Assembly: GCF_932276165.1 (NCBI RefSeq)
Contig: NC_063992.1
Location: 7,512,001 to 7,576,000, forward strand
Reading direction: 5' to 3'
From: Plutella xylostella
Lineage: Eukaryota > Arthropoda > Insecta > Lepidoptera > Plutellidae
Length of the DNA: 64,000 nt
A program made the position numbers and the translations under genes. A model generated the notes under the pieces. That model saw only the letters and a program-made list of their open reading frames with translations, did no database searches and was not told where the DNA came from. The stretch's first letter is position 1; each line of letters opens with the position of its first letter. Positions 1 to 10,000 of this stretch are shown here, in pieces.

Positions 1-512
1 ATATTGTAGTATACCTACTATTGTGCTCTGCTATTGGCAGTCTGACAGTGGTTTTCTGTAAGGGAGTTGCTTTAGCCATAAAGGAAACAGTTAATGGAGA
101 TGTAAATAACTTTTCCTCTTATATGTTTTGGTTGTTATTAGTTATGAGTGTGATATGTATTATGGTACAAATGAATTACCTAAACAAATCACTTGATATA
201 TTTAATACTAGCTTAGTAACTCCAGTGTATTATGTGATGTTCACTGTATTAGTTATTCTTGCTTCTGCTATTCTCTTCCGGGAGTGGAAGCACATGGAAT
301 TCAAAGATATTCTAGGCTGTACCTGCGGGTTCACTGTAGTCATTGTAGCTATATTCATGTTAAATGCTTTCAAAGATATTAAAATATCTTTTAAAGACTT
401 AAATATTAATGCCAAAAGAAATAGAAGGCTTACTTCCAATGGTGAAGATGGAATAAATAATGAAAATTTTCTACAAAATATGGCACAAGGTACTATTAGA
501 TCAGAAGCATAA
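1..512 (+). CDS. NIPA-type magnesium transporter, 3' end only
   Basis: The frame is open from the window edge (codons from base 3) to TAA at 510-512, giving about 170 residues of the C-terminal half of a NIPA family protein. NIPA proteins are multi-pass membrane proteins in the drug/metabolite transporter fold that carry Mg2+ across plasma and endosomal membranes. Family hallmarks seen: a small-residue helix followed by VKG-like CKGVALAIK, the segment MNYLNKSLDIFNTSLVTPVYY, an AILFREW motif, and a final helix ending in LNAFKD. At least three hydrophobic helices are visible, then a hydrophilic tail of about 40 residues. Bases 1-512 look like one exon, probably the last; earlier exons lie outside the window, so the start cannot be given. 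It could be a NIPA1/2 or NIPA3/4 type orthologue. Confidence 0.88.
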   Translation, partial: IVVYLLLCSAIGSLTVVFCKGVALAIKETVNGDVNNFSSYMFWLLLVMSVICIMVQMNYLNKSLDIFNTSLVTPVYYVMFTVLVILASAILFREWKHMEFKDILGCTCGFTVVIVAIFMLNAFKDIKISFKDLNINAKRNRRLTSNGEDGINNENFLQNMAQGTIRSEA

Positions 513-832
513 ACATTAATATTGTTTTAGGTAATTTATTAAATGATATTAAGTTAGCCATGTTAAAACAATTTTATGTGGCAGTAGGTTTATCAATAAG
601 CTTGTATTTATGGAATGTATAAAATAATGTGAGGATTTTGGTTATTGAAACAAAGAATTATACCAAATACACTATTATATTTTTAATAACTTATTTTAAT
701 CATAAAAACAGTAAATACTATACAATTAGAATATAAATTTGCTTAACAATCCAGATCCAACTTTTTACAATTACACCTAAATGCTATAGGAATGCAGCCA
801 TTGATCCTTAACAAATCAGTCATTTTCTTTTG
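513..832. other. convergent 3' region between NIPA and RNF26-like
   Basis: AT-rich sequence between two convergent stop codons. It should hold the 3' UTRs of both genes. No additional coding or RNA gene is seen. Confidence 0.5.
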
Positions 833-1804
833 CTATAAGTAAATGTTTACAGAATGATATATAAATGTCCTGCAAATAGGACAAGTTCTCTGGTAACCAT
901 ACAATCGCAAGCAACAATCTCTACACAGACAGACGTGCCTGCAGGGCAGTATGAGCACACACTTCTGCCTCTCCTGGCATATGACGCACAGGGCATCGGC
1001 CGGGTCTGGCTCATCCTCCACAATACCACCATCTAGCCTCTCCAGCTCCTCTGCAGGTGCCATTCTAGTTATCACTCTCACTTCAGAATCCGTGAAGTAA
1101 TTGTACACAGTGTGATATAGGTACAGAAGCTTTCTTACTACTGACCAATACAGCAAATTAAGTTGTGATTGAATATTTTCCCTAAAATGAATGCTAAGCC
1201 TAACAATTATAATGGCACTTGTAATTCCTATGAAAGATTCTAAAGGCACATCAGTAAGAAAGTTGGTGAGCTTTAGTAATCTCATGTAACCAGCCACAAT
1301 GGCATTGTTTATAAGTTCTTGTAGGAACCCAAATACAGCTTTTAGAAGAATTGGGACCTGAACCGGAAAGAATGTAAGTATTAACCACAATGTATCACCA
1401 AATAAAATTATGAATCTTTTCACTAAAAACAGCACTTCGGTTACAACAGTAGACACAGCACTCACAAACCAAGCGACAGTGGTTATAATGTTACTTGTCC
1501 GGTCGTAGATGCCATCACTGAGCGCACACAAACTATTTTGTAAAAACAGCCATCGGTCCACAACACCAGTAATTACTGTACTGGAAAAGTTTGGGAGCTC
1601 CTCCGTTATAATAAATATGTTATCTTCATAGATGATTTGAAAGAAGTAGAAGATGCACTGAAATACGCTGACAACTGATGAAACAACAGCGGTCGCTACT
1701 GAAACTATCACTTGTCCGATAAGAGAAGCAACCAAAAATGCACTTTTAATCGTTAGCGATAGCAAATTGATTGCTTTTGCTACTAAATCGATCATTGTAA
1801 ACAT
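833..1804 (-). CDS. RNF26-like membrane RING E3 ubiquitin ligase
   Basis: A single uninterrupted frame of 323 residues. The first ~240 residues are a series of hydrophobic segments (about residues 5-60, 105-150, 155-175 and 195-215), then a charged linker, then a C-terminal RING at about residues 273-312. The RING reads CVIC, then LPCRHVCLCRDCC, then CPIC, the C3HC5-type spacing of RNF26 and related inhibitor-of-apoptosis-style RINGs. Vertebrate RNF26 is an ER multi-pass ligase that organises perinuclear endosomes and modifies STING. The insect protein is shorter (RNF26 is about 430 residues) but has the same order: membrane part then terminal RING. The methionine at 1804 is followed by a second Met three codons on; either could start. 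Which ligase subfamily it belongs to is an inference from architecture; the RING itself is certain. Confidence 0.82.
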   Translation of the reverse strand: MFTMIDLVAKAINLLSLTIKSAFLVASLIGQVIVSVATAVVSSVVSVFQCIFYFFQIIYEDNIFIITEELPNFSSTVITGVVDRWLFLQNSLCALSDGIYDRTSNIITTVAWFVSAVSTVVTEVLFLVKRFIILFGDTLWLILTFFPVQVPILLKAVFGFLQELINNAIVAGYMRLLKLTNFLTDVPLESFIGITSAIIIVRLSIHFRENIQSQLNLLYWSVVRKLLYLYHTVYNYFTDSEVRVITRMAPAEELERLDGGIVEDEPDPADALCVICQERQKCVLILPCRHVCLCRDCCLRLYGYQRTCPICRTFIYHSVNIYL

Positions 1805-2029
1805 AATCAGTCCAATACAGAGAAATTGAACTCGCTGATAAACATTTCAAAATAAAATTGTTGATTTGATTGGAAATGGATGTCTTATTTGACATGTTAT
1901 ATCCTCTGCTCTGTGGGCATGACATTAGAATAATAATAAAAAACTGAGAATAAAGATGCAGACACATTAGCGGACGCGGCGTGCGCAGCATAAAGCTGAA
2001 GGTAAGTCCAAGGTTACGTCCACGACTTA

Positions 2030-2190
2030 AGCTGCGTACAGACCGGCCCAACGAACGCCAACGAACGGGTTTCGTTGACCTTCGTTGCTGCAATCTGCCC
2101 TGTATTATGTATGATAAATATCCATTATTGGGATAACCGTTGGCGTTCGTTGGGCGCTCAATGGCCCGATGGCCTGGTCTGTACGCAGCT
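2030..2190. mobile_element. PIF/Harbinger-like MITE, TTA target
   Basis: A 161-bp element with near-perfect terminal inverted repeats: AGCTGCGTACAGACC at the left end and its complement at the right, flanked on both sides by TTA (2027-2029 and 2191-2193). TTA target duplication is the signature of the PIF/Harbinger superfamily. The interior has motifs based on CAACGAACGCCAACG in both orientations. A reversed, left-truncated second copy lies at 28908-29035. No coding capacity. Confidence 0.8.
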
Positions 2191-2229
2191 TTACGTCCGA
2201 TAGTTTGAACAGCGTAGTGTATAATAATA

Positions 2230-3089
2230 TAGTGAAACTATAAAGTCCTGAAATTAAATGAGGGCGCAGCTATCTTTCATGTAGCAACCCTATATAGCGA
2301 AACAAAACTGACTTTAATTCTTGAAATTTTGCCTGTGACTACCTACCCTATTTCTGTATTTAAAAACAACTTACCATCTACAAAAAAAATCACATTATTC
2401 AAGCTAGAAGGTGTTAATATGAAGGCTAATAGTGAAAACAATAAATATTTATTTAGATAACGTTATTACAACTGTATAAAATATCCGGATTTGTTGACGA
2501 AGGGCACACATAGTAAAATCATCAATTTCTTCATCACGTATTTCAAAAACAGAGTTACAGAAAGAATTTAGTAAGTAAACAAAAAATATAACTTCAAGTA
2601 TCAAAATGTTATGGTTTGACTCAACTTAAACCAGCTCAAACCTACAACCAGCGGTATGTAAACAATGTTCGACTTGGGCTCTAAACCTAGGTCTATCGAT
2701 AAATGAAGCGTTGGTACTGATAAAAAATGAATTATTACAATTTGTACAATGTTACATACCCGTCATAGACGCTGTACGAGCGTAAACATCCTCCAAATTC
2801 GACAAAATGTGTCCAGCTTCATGTTCCACTAAACATTGTATATAAACTCGATAAATAACATCCCTAGCTTGACAACGAATATTTTTCTTCTTCTTCCTAA
2901 TTGCAAACAAGCGTAAATAGTTGTTTTTATCTAGATTATCCTAATAATTAATAAGAAAATTGAAAAAACAGCCAACCGCCAACTGCCATAAACAATTGTT
3001 ATGACTTTTATGTTTCTTTTCTAATGGTGCCAGGCTCCTGAAAATTTTAGTTGCTCAAACATTAATTTCAGGACTTCATAGTTTCACTG
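2230..3089. mobile_element. TA-target DNA transposon with transposase N-terminal fragment
   Basis: An 860-bp element bounded by inverted repeats of about 28 bp (TAGTGAAACTAT at the left, complement with two mismatches at the right) and TA duplications (2228-2229, 3090-3091), as in the Tc1/mariner/IS630 group. On the minus strand, about 2909 to 2760, there is an open segment resembling the helix-turn-helix start of insect transposases: it begins with a basic RKKKK run, has QARDVIYRVY, and ends in ASMTG directly followed by a GTATGT donor-like sequence. The rest of the transposase is missing, so this is an internally deleted copy. Confidence 0.7.
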
Positions 3090-3387
3090 TATGTAGATGC
3101 CGCGTCCGCTAGTGTGTCGGCGCCTTAAGCCGCGTCCGGTTGTGTATCGGCTTTTAACTGTCTTAATTTTTTTAATCTGTGAACTTTATTTTTTTTTTAT
3201 TTTTCATGAACGGTTGTTTTCATTCAATGAAGTGAACGATACGATAGTTTTCATTCATAATTATTTTAATTCTCAATTCTCAATCTCATTATAACCTAAA
3301 AAAATCCGTAAAAATATTTTATGCCTGTGAATCTGGTGACGAATACTTTTGTAGAGTTGTTTTAGCCAGCCCATTTCGTCAGCCACA
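3090..3387. other. BAF 5' region
   Basis: AT-rich sequence upstream of the BAF start codon, expected to hold its promoter and 5' UTR. No TATA box in a convincing place and no other gene. Confidence 0.4.
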
Positions 3388-3743
3388 ATGTCGAGCACTT
3401 CGCAAAAACACAGGAATTTCGTGGCGGAGCCCATGGGGGAAAAACCCGTTACAGATTTGGCGGGCGTCGGTGAAGTTTTAGGACGGCGGCTTGAAACCGC
3501 TGGGTTTGATAAAGTTTGTACCATTTTAGTGTACTGTTTGTTTCTATATTGGTTGAATTACTAGTAGAATACTAAAGTAATCTTTGTAAATTTCAGGCAT
3601 ATGTGGTCTTGGGACAATTTCTTGTATTGAAGAAAGACAAGGAACTATTTCAAGAATGGATGAAAGAAACCTGCTCTGCTAACTCCAAGCAATCTGCAGA
3701 TTGTTTCCAGTGTCTGAAGGACTGGTGTGACGAGTTCTTGTAA
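3388..3743 (+). CDS. baf: barrier-to-autointegration factor (BAF)
   Basis: Two exons, 3388-3513 and 3597-3743, joined across an 83-bp GT-AG intron (donor GTTTGT, acceptor TTTCAG) encode 90 residues, the usual BAF length (89-90). BAF is a small dimeric chromatin protein that binds double-stranded DNA and LEM-domain proteins and helps rebuild the nuclear envelope after mitosis. Recognisable features: a Ser/Thr-rich extreme N-terminus (MSSTSQKH) with the sites phosphorylated by VRK1/NHK-1 in known BAFs, the helix-hairpin-helix DNA-binding segment DLAGVGEVLGRRL, the GFDKAYVVLGQFL core, and the C-terminal tryptophans in EWMKE and CLKDWCDEFL. The reading frame is continuous only with this splice, which makes the model firm. 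Its 3' end converges on syntaxin-5; AATAAA signals occur near 4380 and 4636. Confidence 0.97.
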
Positions 3744-4999
3744 ATAATATAATTAGCCCTTAGGTTCAAAACCTTGTATGTACTATAGTAACAAGTGCGA
3801 TGTTTACTAACAATACAAAGACAGTGGCTGACTCATGCAAAAACTTTCATTTAGAGCTGTCATCAATATTCACCAAGCCAAATTGTATTTTATTATGTCA
3901 GTCAGAGTCAGACGTACTAAGATGCTTCATTTATAATGATCTTGAAAGATTCTTTAACACAATTGATATTGGTGTTGGTGTTGTGTTAAAAAATATTAAT
4001 TTCTGTTACTGGATATTTTTTTACCACTGGCTAAAATGAGTTGAATGTGCTCCAGCACACCTAGAATCATTTATTTTTCACAGTAGAACATTCACAGCTT
4101 TGTGTAGCAGGATGGCTATAATGATAATTACTTGATATTAAGTACTTGATGATTCATCATCATTCCAGTCATGTAATCACAGTAACATTGGCTTGAAATG
4201 GAAACATCTTCTAGTCTAGATGTTTCTTGTTTAATATCAAATATGTTTCTACATAGATATACCTAATATAAGTTTATTTGTTGGCATATGGAAAACTTTT
4301 CCTGATTATATTATGTGAAGTATCTCTAATCATTGACTAGAATAAGGTTAGTAAAATTATATGTATAAGAATTATTGTAATAAATAACAACACAATTATC
4401 TTGAAAATGATAATACTTTTAAAAATAATAACTTATGTATCTGTAAGTTACCCATTTAAAACTAGATCTGTGTTTTTGTAATAATGCACCAGTGAAATTT
4501 GTCTATAATTAATTGAATTTCATAGGTATCACTCATTATGTCTCATATTAACCCTCATTTTGGATTCAAACTGATGTCTGCATAGCATTTAAATATGTAT
4601 CTGCATTTTGATAAAACAAATGATATATTTTTATGAAATAAATTTGGTACAAAACTTAACCTTATGTATTTTAATACATATCAATATAACTTTTCTGCAC
4701 CATGCAATATGATAGAAAAATAATTTAAAGAACATTAGGACATAATATTTATTTTACATACATAATTAAATAATAGTAAGATTGAATGGTGTAATCGGGA
4801 TGTAACCATGCCTCAATTAATTAACTATTGATTTGATAAGTTCACCCACGAATTTGTTGTGGAGGAAACATTCTGCTGATGGCTAACAGTTTATGGGTGG
4901 ATCAATATTGTGGATGAACCTCTCAAACTCAGATAGTGTCAAAATTATATTCCAATCCCATAATTCACTCGTACATAGTATAACATAATATGAATAACC
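3744..4999. other. convergent 3' UTR region of BAF and syntaxin-5
   Basis: About 1.25 kb of AT-rich sequence. AATAAA-type signals on the plus strand near 4379 and 4636 suit BAF; a minus-strand signal near 4748 suits syntaxin-5. A 79-codon open frame at 3800-4039 has no family resemblance and lies within the likely BAF 3' UTR. Confidence 0.5.
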
Positions 5000-6417
5000 T
5001 CAAGCCATAACAACCACAAAGAAAATGAAAAAGAATATCAATACACCAAAAACTTTAAACATGAGAGCTCTGTTCCCTGTGACATTCTGGAAGTACTTCA
5101 TGATCTCCCGGTGGCCGGCCTCTACATTCATTTCAGCTTCTTGAATGTTGGTGTCAATGCGGCCGATAGCTTCATCCTGCTCTTTGACCATAGTGGCCAG
5201 CTGTTGGAATATGCCCCCAAGTTCCACTATAGTACTCTCAATATTGTGCATGGTCTCTGCCCGTTGCTGCACATAGGTGTCACTGTCGTCCCTCATGGCA
5301 AATTGCTGCACTTGCAGGTTGGATGTCTCACCGAGGTCAATGCTCACATCATCCTGTTGCAGTAGCGTGGGAACCTCAGATACAGTTGGACCAACTCTAG
5401 AAAATTGTTCTCTCCTTGTATTTTGGTGCTTCAGGTTTTCAGATCTTACTTCAAGAACCTGAAAAGGGTAATATAGATTCAAGATTATAGCAATCATTGA
5501 GTCCTAACAACTTTGATTATTACGCCTATGCCCTAATAGTATAATATGGGCTTGAGTATTCATTATACCTGCTTGAACTGGTTGCTCATGGAGGCCAGGC
5601 GGGACTGCAGCGCCAGCACCACGCTGGAGGAGTGGCTGTGCATGCTGCGCCGGCCGCGCGGCATCTCCCCCAGCCGAGCTATTTGTTGGTTCAATGAGCT
5701 TATGTCACCTTTAATTATATAGGTCAATTCTTGGATTTCAGTAGGTCGATCATCAAATAAGGACTTCTTTTTTGCCACTGGAAATTAAAGAGAAGAGGTT
5801 AGTATTTACAGATACATTAATGATCATAATATCTTATAACATAGTGTAAAAAGCCCTAGGTGTCTTTAATACTGGATGCAAAGAACTTTGGATTACATTC
5901 AGTACCTACTTAGACTTTGGAGAAGTCTGCAGAAAACCCATCAATTAGCTGTTATGATAAATTGGAGTAGTCTATTGGGCACTTTATAATACTCACATAA
6001 AGCTAGTTTTTCCAGTTTAGCATAGGTACTTGTAATGTTTTTGCTTATCACTTTAGCCATACTCATGAATTGAGAGTAGGTCTCAAGAACTGCAGCTTTC
6101 CTGTCATCTCTGACGGAGGGGCGGCTGGCCAGCATGCGGCCCTGCAGGCTGCGCACGGTCGCCACGAACTCACTAGTTCGGTCCCTGGAGGCCATCACAA
6201 CTTCGAACACTGGCTCTTCTAAGAAATCAAATGTGAAGTCCTCGACCAAGTCAATTCTTTTAGTTTCTCTCCGATTATCAGGTACAACACTGGTCTCGTA
6301 AGGGGTCCTTGTATACGGGGCTCCTTTTTTATCAAGTTTATTATAGTTTTCCAAGTCGTTTTCTATAAGTGGTGTCCTTTCCGAATCACCTCCAATGTTT
6401 CGACGGCGAGGGAGCAT
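5000..6417 (-). CDS. Syx5: syntaxin-5, Qa-SNARE of the early Golgi
   Basis: Three exons in transcript order: 6417-5997, 5777-5569 and 5458-5000, all with GT-AG introns and consistent phases, giving 362 residues. Syntaxin-5 is the Qa-SNARE for ER-Golgi and intra-Golgi fusion. Seen in the sequence: the N-terminal MASRDRTSEF motif (residues 75-84), which matches the short peptide by which syntaxin-5 binds the SM protein Sly1; an Habc helical region (ATVRSLQGRM onward); a SNARE helix containing ELGGIFQQLATMVKEQDEAI with the zero-layer glutamine; and a C-terminal membrane anchor (FGVLIFFFIFFVVVMA). Length is close to the long vertebrate form (355). The gene is divergent from PRPF40; the 640 bp between their starts probably contains both promoters. 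Confidence 0.97.
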
Positions 6418-7054
6418 CGCATTCTAGATTCTAATGCCTCTGAAGTTACTTCTTTTTATTAGTACACTGGTGAAATAACATAAGAATGTATTGCTAAACT
6501 GGAATAAAAGTAAAATTATTGCTAAATTTCAAGTCAAGTGATCGGAATTCGGATGATGATAATAAGTTGTATGTCAATTTTTCACTAATTCTCTAATCCC
6601 AGCAAAACCCCAACGTTGTAAAACTTAAAAGTGTTTTAGCATAGCTGGAATAGTAGTTTCAACAACAGTTTATTAAGAATTGCTGATTGCGAAAACATGA
6701 CACGTCGATTCTGGTGCGTTCAATAATCATGTTTGTTGTGGGTAATGCATTTATGAGCGCTCTCTTATTCGTATTATTTGACATTGACAGTTCACTTTCC
6801 ATTCTTGATTGTGGTGCACATTCCCCTGTTTTGGATTTTTCGGTCCACTTCCCTTCCCTCTCTAGCTTGCTAGCTGCGCTGTGCGTTGTTTTTGTGTGCA
6901 ACTTGCGGTGCGCTGCCCTGCGCCGTACAAATGCATCAGGCGTTCGATATTGATGGATTATGAACAAGTGAAATAATAAGCTGAAAGCTGATGTTGCATT
7001 ATTGTAACAACATCATTCATTTTACTTTTGCTTGCTAAAAAACCACGCCACAAC
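6418..7054. promoter_or_regulatory. shared 5' region of syntaxin-5 and PRPF40
   Basis: Two start codons face away from each other across 637 bp, so a bidirectional promoter is the simplest reading. No TATA box is evident, as expected for housekeeping genes. The overlapping open frames here (6659-6967 minus, 6687-6953 plus) have no family resemblance and look like chance frames in 5' UTR or promoter DNA. Confidence 0.5.
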
Positions 7055-10000
7055 ATGGTAAGATACTTTTACGTGAATTTTCTTGTTGTTCTCATACTAC
7101 TAAAGATTGTGTATTGATATTTGTGGTTGTAATGTCAGGACCCACAGAGCGGCAGTAACTCGCCGGGCATGATGGCGTCGCCGCTGCTGCCGCCGCCGGG
7201 GCTGGGCGCGCTGGGGCCGCCCATGCCGTCCGCCGTGGCCATGCCGCCCATACCCGGCATGCCGCCCGCCCTCGCCGGCATGCCGCCTATGGGCTTCCCG
7301 CCCATGATACCACCCTTCTCTATGCCACCTCCTGGATTCCCCAGCTTTAAACCTGTAAGTACGAAATGTTAAACCATGTTGTGGTATGTGGTCTTTGTTT
7401 ACCTCAAACAAATGTTCATTAACATAGATTTTAAACATTGCAGGCATTGCATATCTGTACTATCTGATTGTTAAATGATTCTTTATGTGAATTGTTCACA
7501 TATTTTCAGGACTTGACAGCCCCTGCCCCGGATGTTGCACCCATGGCCAACCAGAGCTGCCCATGGTCCGAGCACAAGGCACCGGATGGCAGGACCTACT
7601 ACTACAACTCTGTCTCAAAGCAAAGCCTGTGGGAGAAACCTGATGAGCTGAAAACTTCTGCTGAGGTATTCTCTCATACATGATATTGCCAAGACATCCA
7701 TGACTGTAATATTGCTTACAATGATTTACAGTAAAGTTATATCACTGATGGCATTTTAAATACCATTCATACACATTTAACCCACAGAGATTGGTAAAAA
7801 ATATTAGCTTCTTCATTCATTCATCTTCTTCATTACAAATACTTTGTAGACCACAAAGCACATAACAATTACCACATTGATCAACAGAAACTGATGTCAT
7901 CATGTGTGTGGAAGGAGTACACCACAGACGCGGGCCGCGTGTACTACCACAACATAGAGACCAAGGAGTCCAGCTGGGTGGTGCCCAAGGAGTTCCAAGA
8001 CATCAAAGATCAAATTGCAGCTGAAGAAGCAGCCGCACAGTAAGTATAAAAGATGTGTGCAATAGTTTTATGTATTGTGATATAGTTGCATAGACATAGG
8101 CAAACTCTCTGAAGTTACATAAATTACACTCACCAAGCCAAGTTGCTAAGTAACACTTGAGAATGCAATATTTAATTTAAGTTGCGCTAATGGTTCCTAT
8201 TAGTAAAAAATATAATGTGCTGTCTGTCACCCACAGAGCTCATACTGAATATTGTCAGATATAAAATAATTAAATAATAGTAAACTGAATGTGCTGCAGA
8301 GACCAGACAATCACCTGTCCAAACAAGGGTTGAAATGGCAAGCGAAGGGGAAGAGAAGGCCGGGCCGCCCCCGTACCACCTGGAGGCGGTCAGTTGAAAA
8401 GGAGGCTGCATCAACTGGTCTCGGCTGTGACGACCTGGAAGCGGCCGCGCAGGATCGGGAGAAGTGGAAATCCTTTCTTCGAGCCCTATGTCCCTGATGA
8501 GGGATAACAGGATTTCATCATCATCATCATCATCATCAAACTGAATAAAATTAATAGTGAAGGAAACTGTTCATATCATGGTATCCTAATCCACAGTTCA
8601 GCGGCAATGAATGCGGACTTGCCCCTGGGAGAGGTGCCTCTGCCGAGCCCGCCCGGGGCGTCCACCGGCAGCTCCGCCCTGGACGAGGCCATGGCCAAGA
8701 CCCTCGCATCCATCGACCCCTCGCTCACCAACTCTATCCCTATTCCGGAGCCAAGTGAGTATTCATGTTATGCCACTTTCTTTAATGACTGAAATATGTT
8801 GAGATCTGTGTATTAAGTTAAGAAGTGTATATCTTAAAATTGTAATTTAAGATATACACTTATCAAAATATTGGCATTTTCCATTGAAATGTGTGTTAAA
8901 TGTGAATATCATAAAATGATAGTGTACATTTCTAAATAAGTACATATAAAAATATTGGCACAAAGTAGCAGACATATAATGAATACTTGTGCTCTGGTAC
9001 TTACATAGAACTTAAAAAAACTTTGACTTCCTTTTGAACAAAAACCTAATGGTTTTTAATAAAATAATGCAAATGAAACATGAATGATTCCAGTTGCAGT
9101 GGACGACATCGCGGTGCCGCCGCAGCCGGGCGACGACCAGCCCGAGACGCAGTACAAGGACAAGAAGGAGGCCATCGAGGCTTTCAAGGAACTCCTGAGA
9201 GATAAGGTAAACATAAGGCGCTTTAAATCATCTAACATTATAGTAGTCCAAACGAATTTTTGCTTTAGTGCCTCGACTCTCATCTAAATTGACTGAAATT
9301 ATGCTAATTGGGATGTTCTTTTAGGTAGCAATTTTTGTCCCCAGATATTTGAATGGCTCTATTTTTTTGCCTTTAAATAATGTGAACACTTGGTGTGTGA
9401 AAATGAAACATGCTTTTGAGAACTTAATCAAGTACTTACTACCTATTTGCACCCTATATCACGAAGATCCTTCTCGGGCGTAACATATCCTATAACCAAC
9501 CACATTCCCTTCTGTTCCCTGTAGAACGTGTCATCCAACGCGACGTGGGAGCAGTGCGTGAAGGTGATCTCGAAGGACGCGCGCTACGCCGCCTTCAAGA
9601 AGCTCAACGAGAAGAAGCAGGCCTTCAACGCGTACAAGACGCAGAAGCTCAAGGACGAACGCGAGGAGCAGAGGTCTGTATCATCTGTACATACTATGTA
9701 GATTTGATGCTATAAAAGACGAAAATGTCACTTGGACTCATTTTAGCGTAGGTCGGTGGTAGGTGGACTGTTATTAATTTTCCAATTAATAAAGCCGTCA
9801 CCGTATGTATTTTATAATGTTATATTGGAATTGGAACGAATTTGCGCGCCGACATAGCCCGTCATAATGTGCGCGATATATTAAACAGTTTTTTTCGATA
9901 ATCTGATCCCCTGTTTATTTGACTTGTCTCTTCCTCCCCGCAGGCTGAAGATCAAGAAGAACCGCGAGAGCCTGGAGGAGTTCCTGCTGTCGTGCGAGCG

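Noticed and set aside
3800..4039. 79-codon plus-strand frame after BAF
   Set aside because: No start context, no domain and located in the likely BAF 3' UTR.
6659..6967. 102- and 88-codon open frames on both strands between syntaxin-5 and PRPF40
   Set aside because: They overlap each other in a divergent promoter/5' UTR region, show no domain or codon bias and have no splice context.
7100..7447. Arg/His-rich 115-codon minus-strand frame
   Set aside because: It is the reverse shadow of PRPF40 exon 2.
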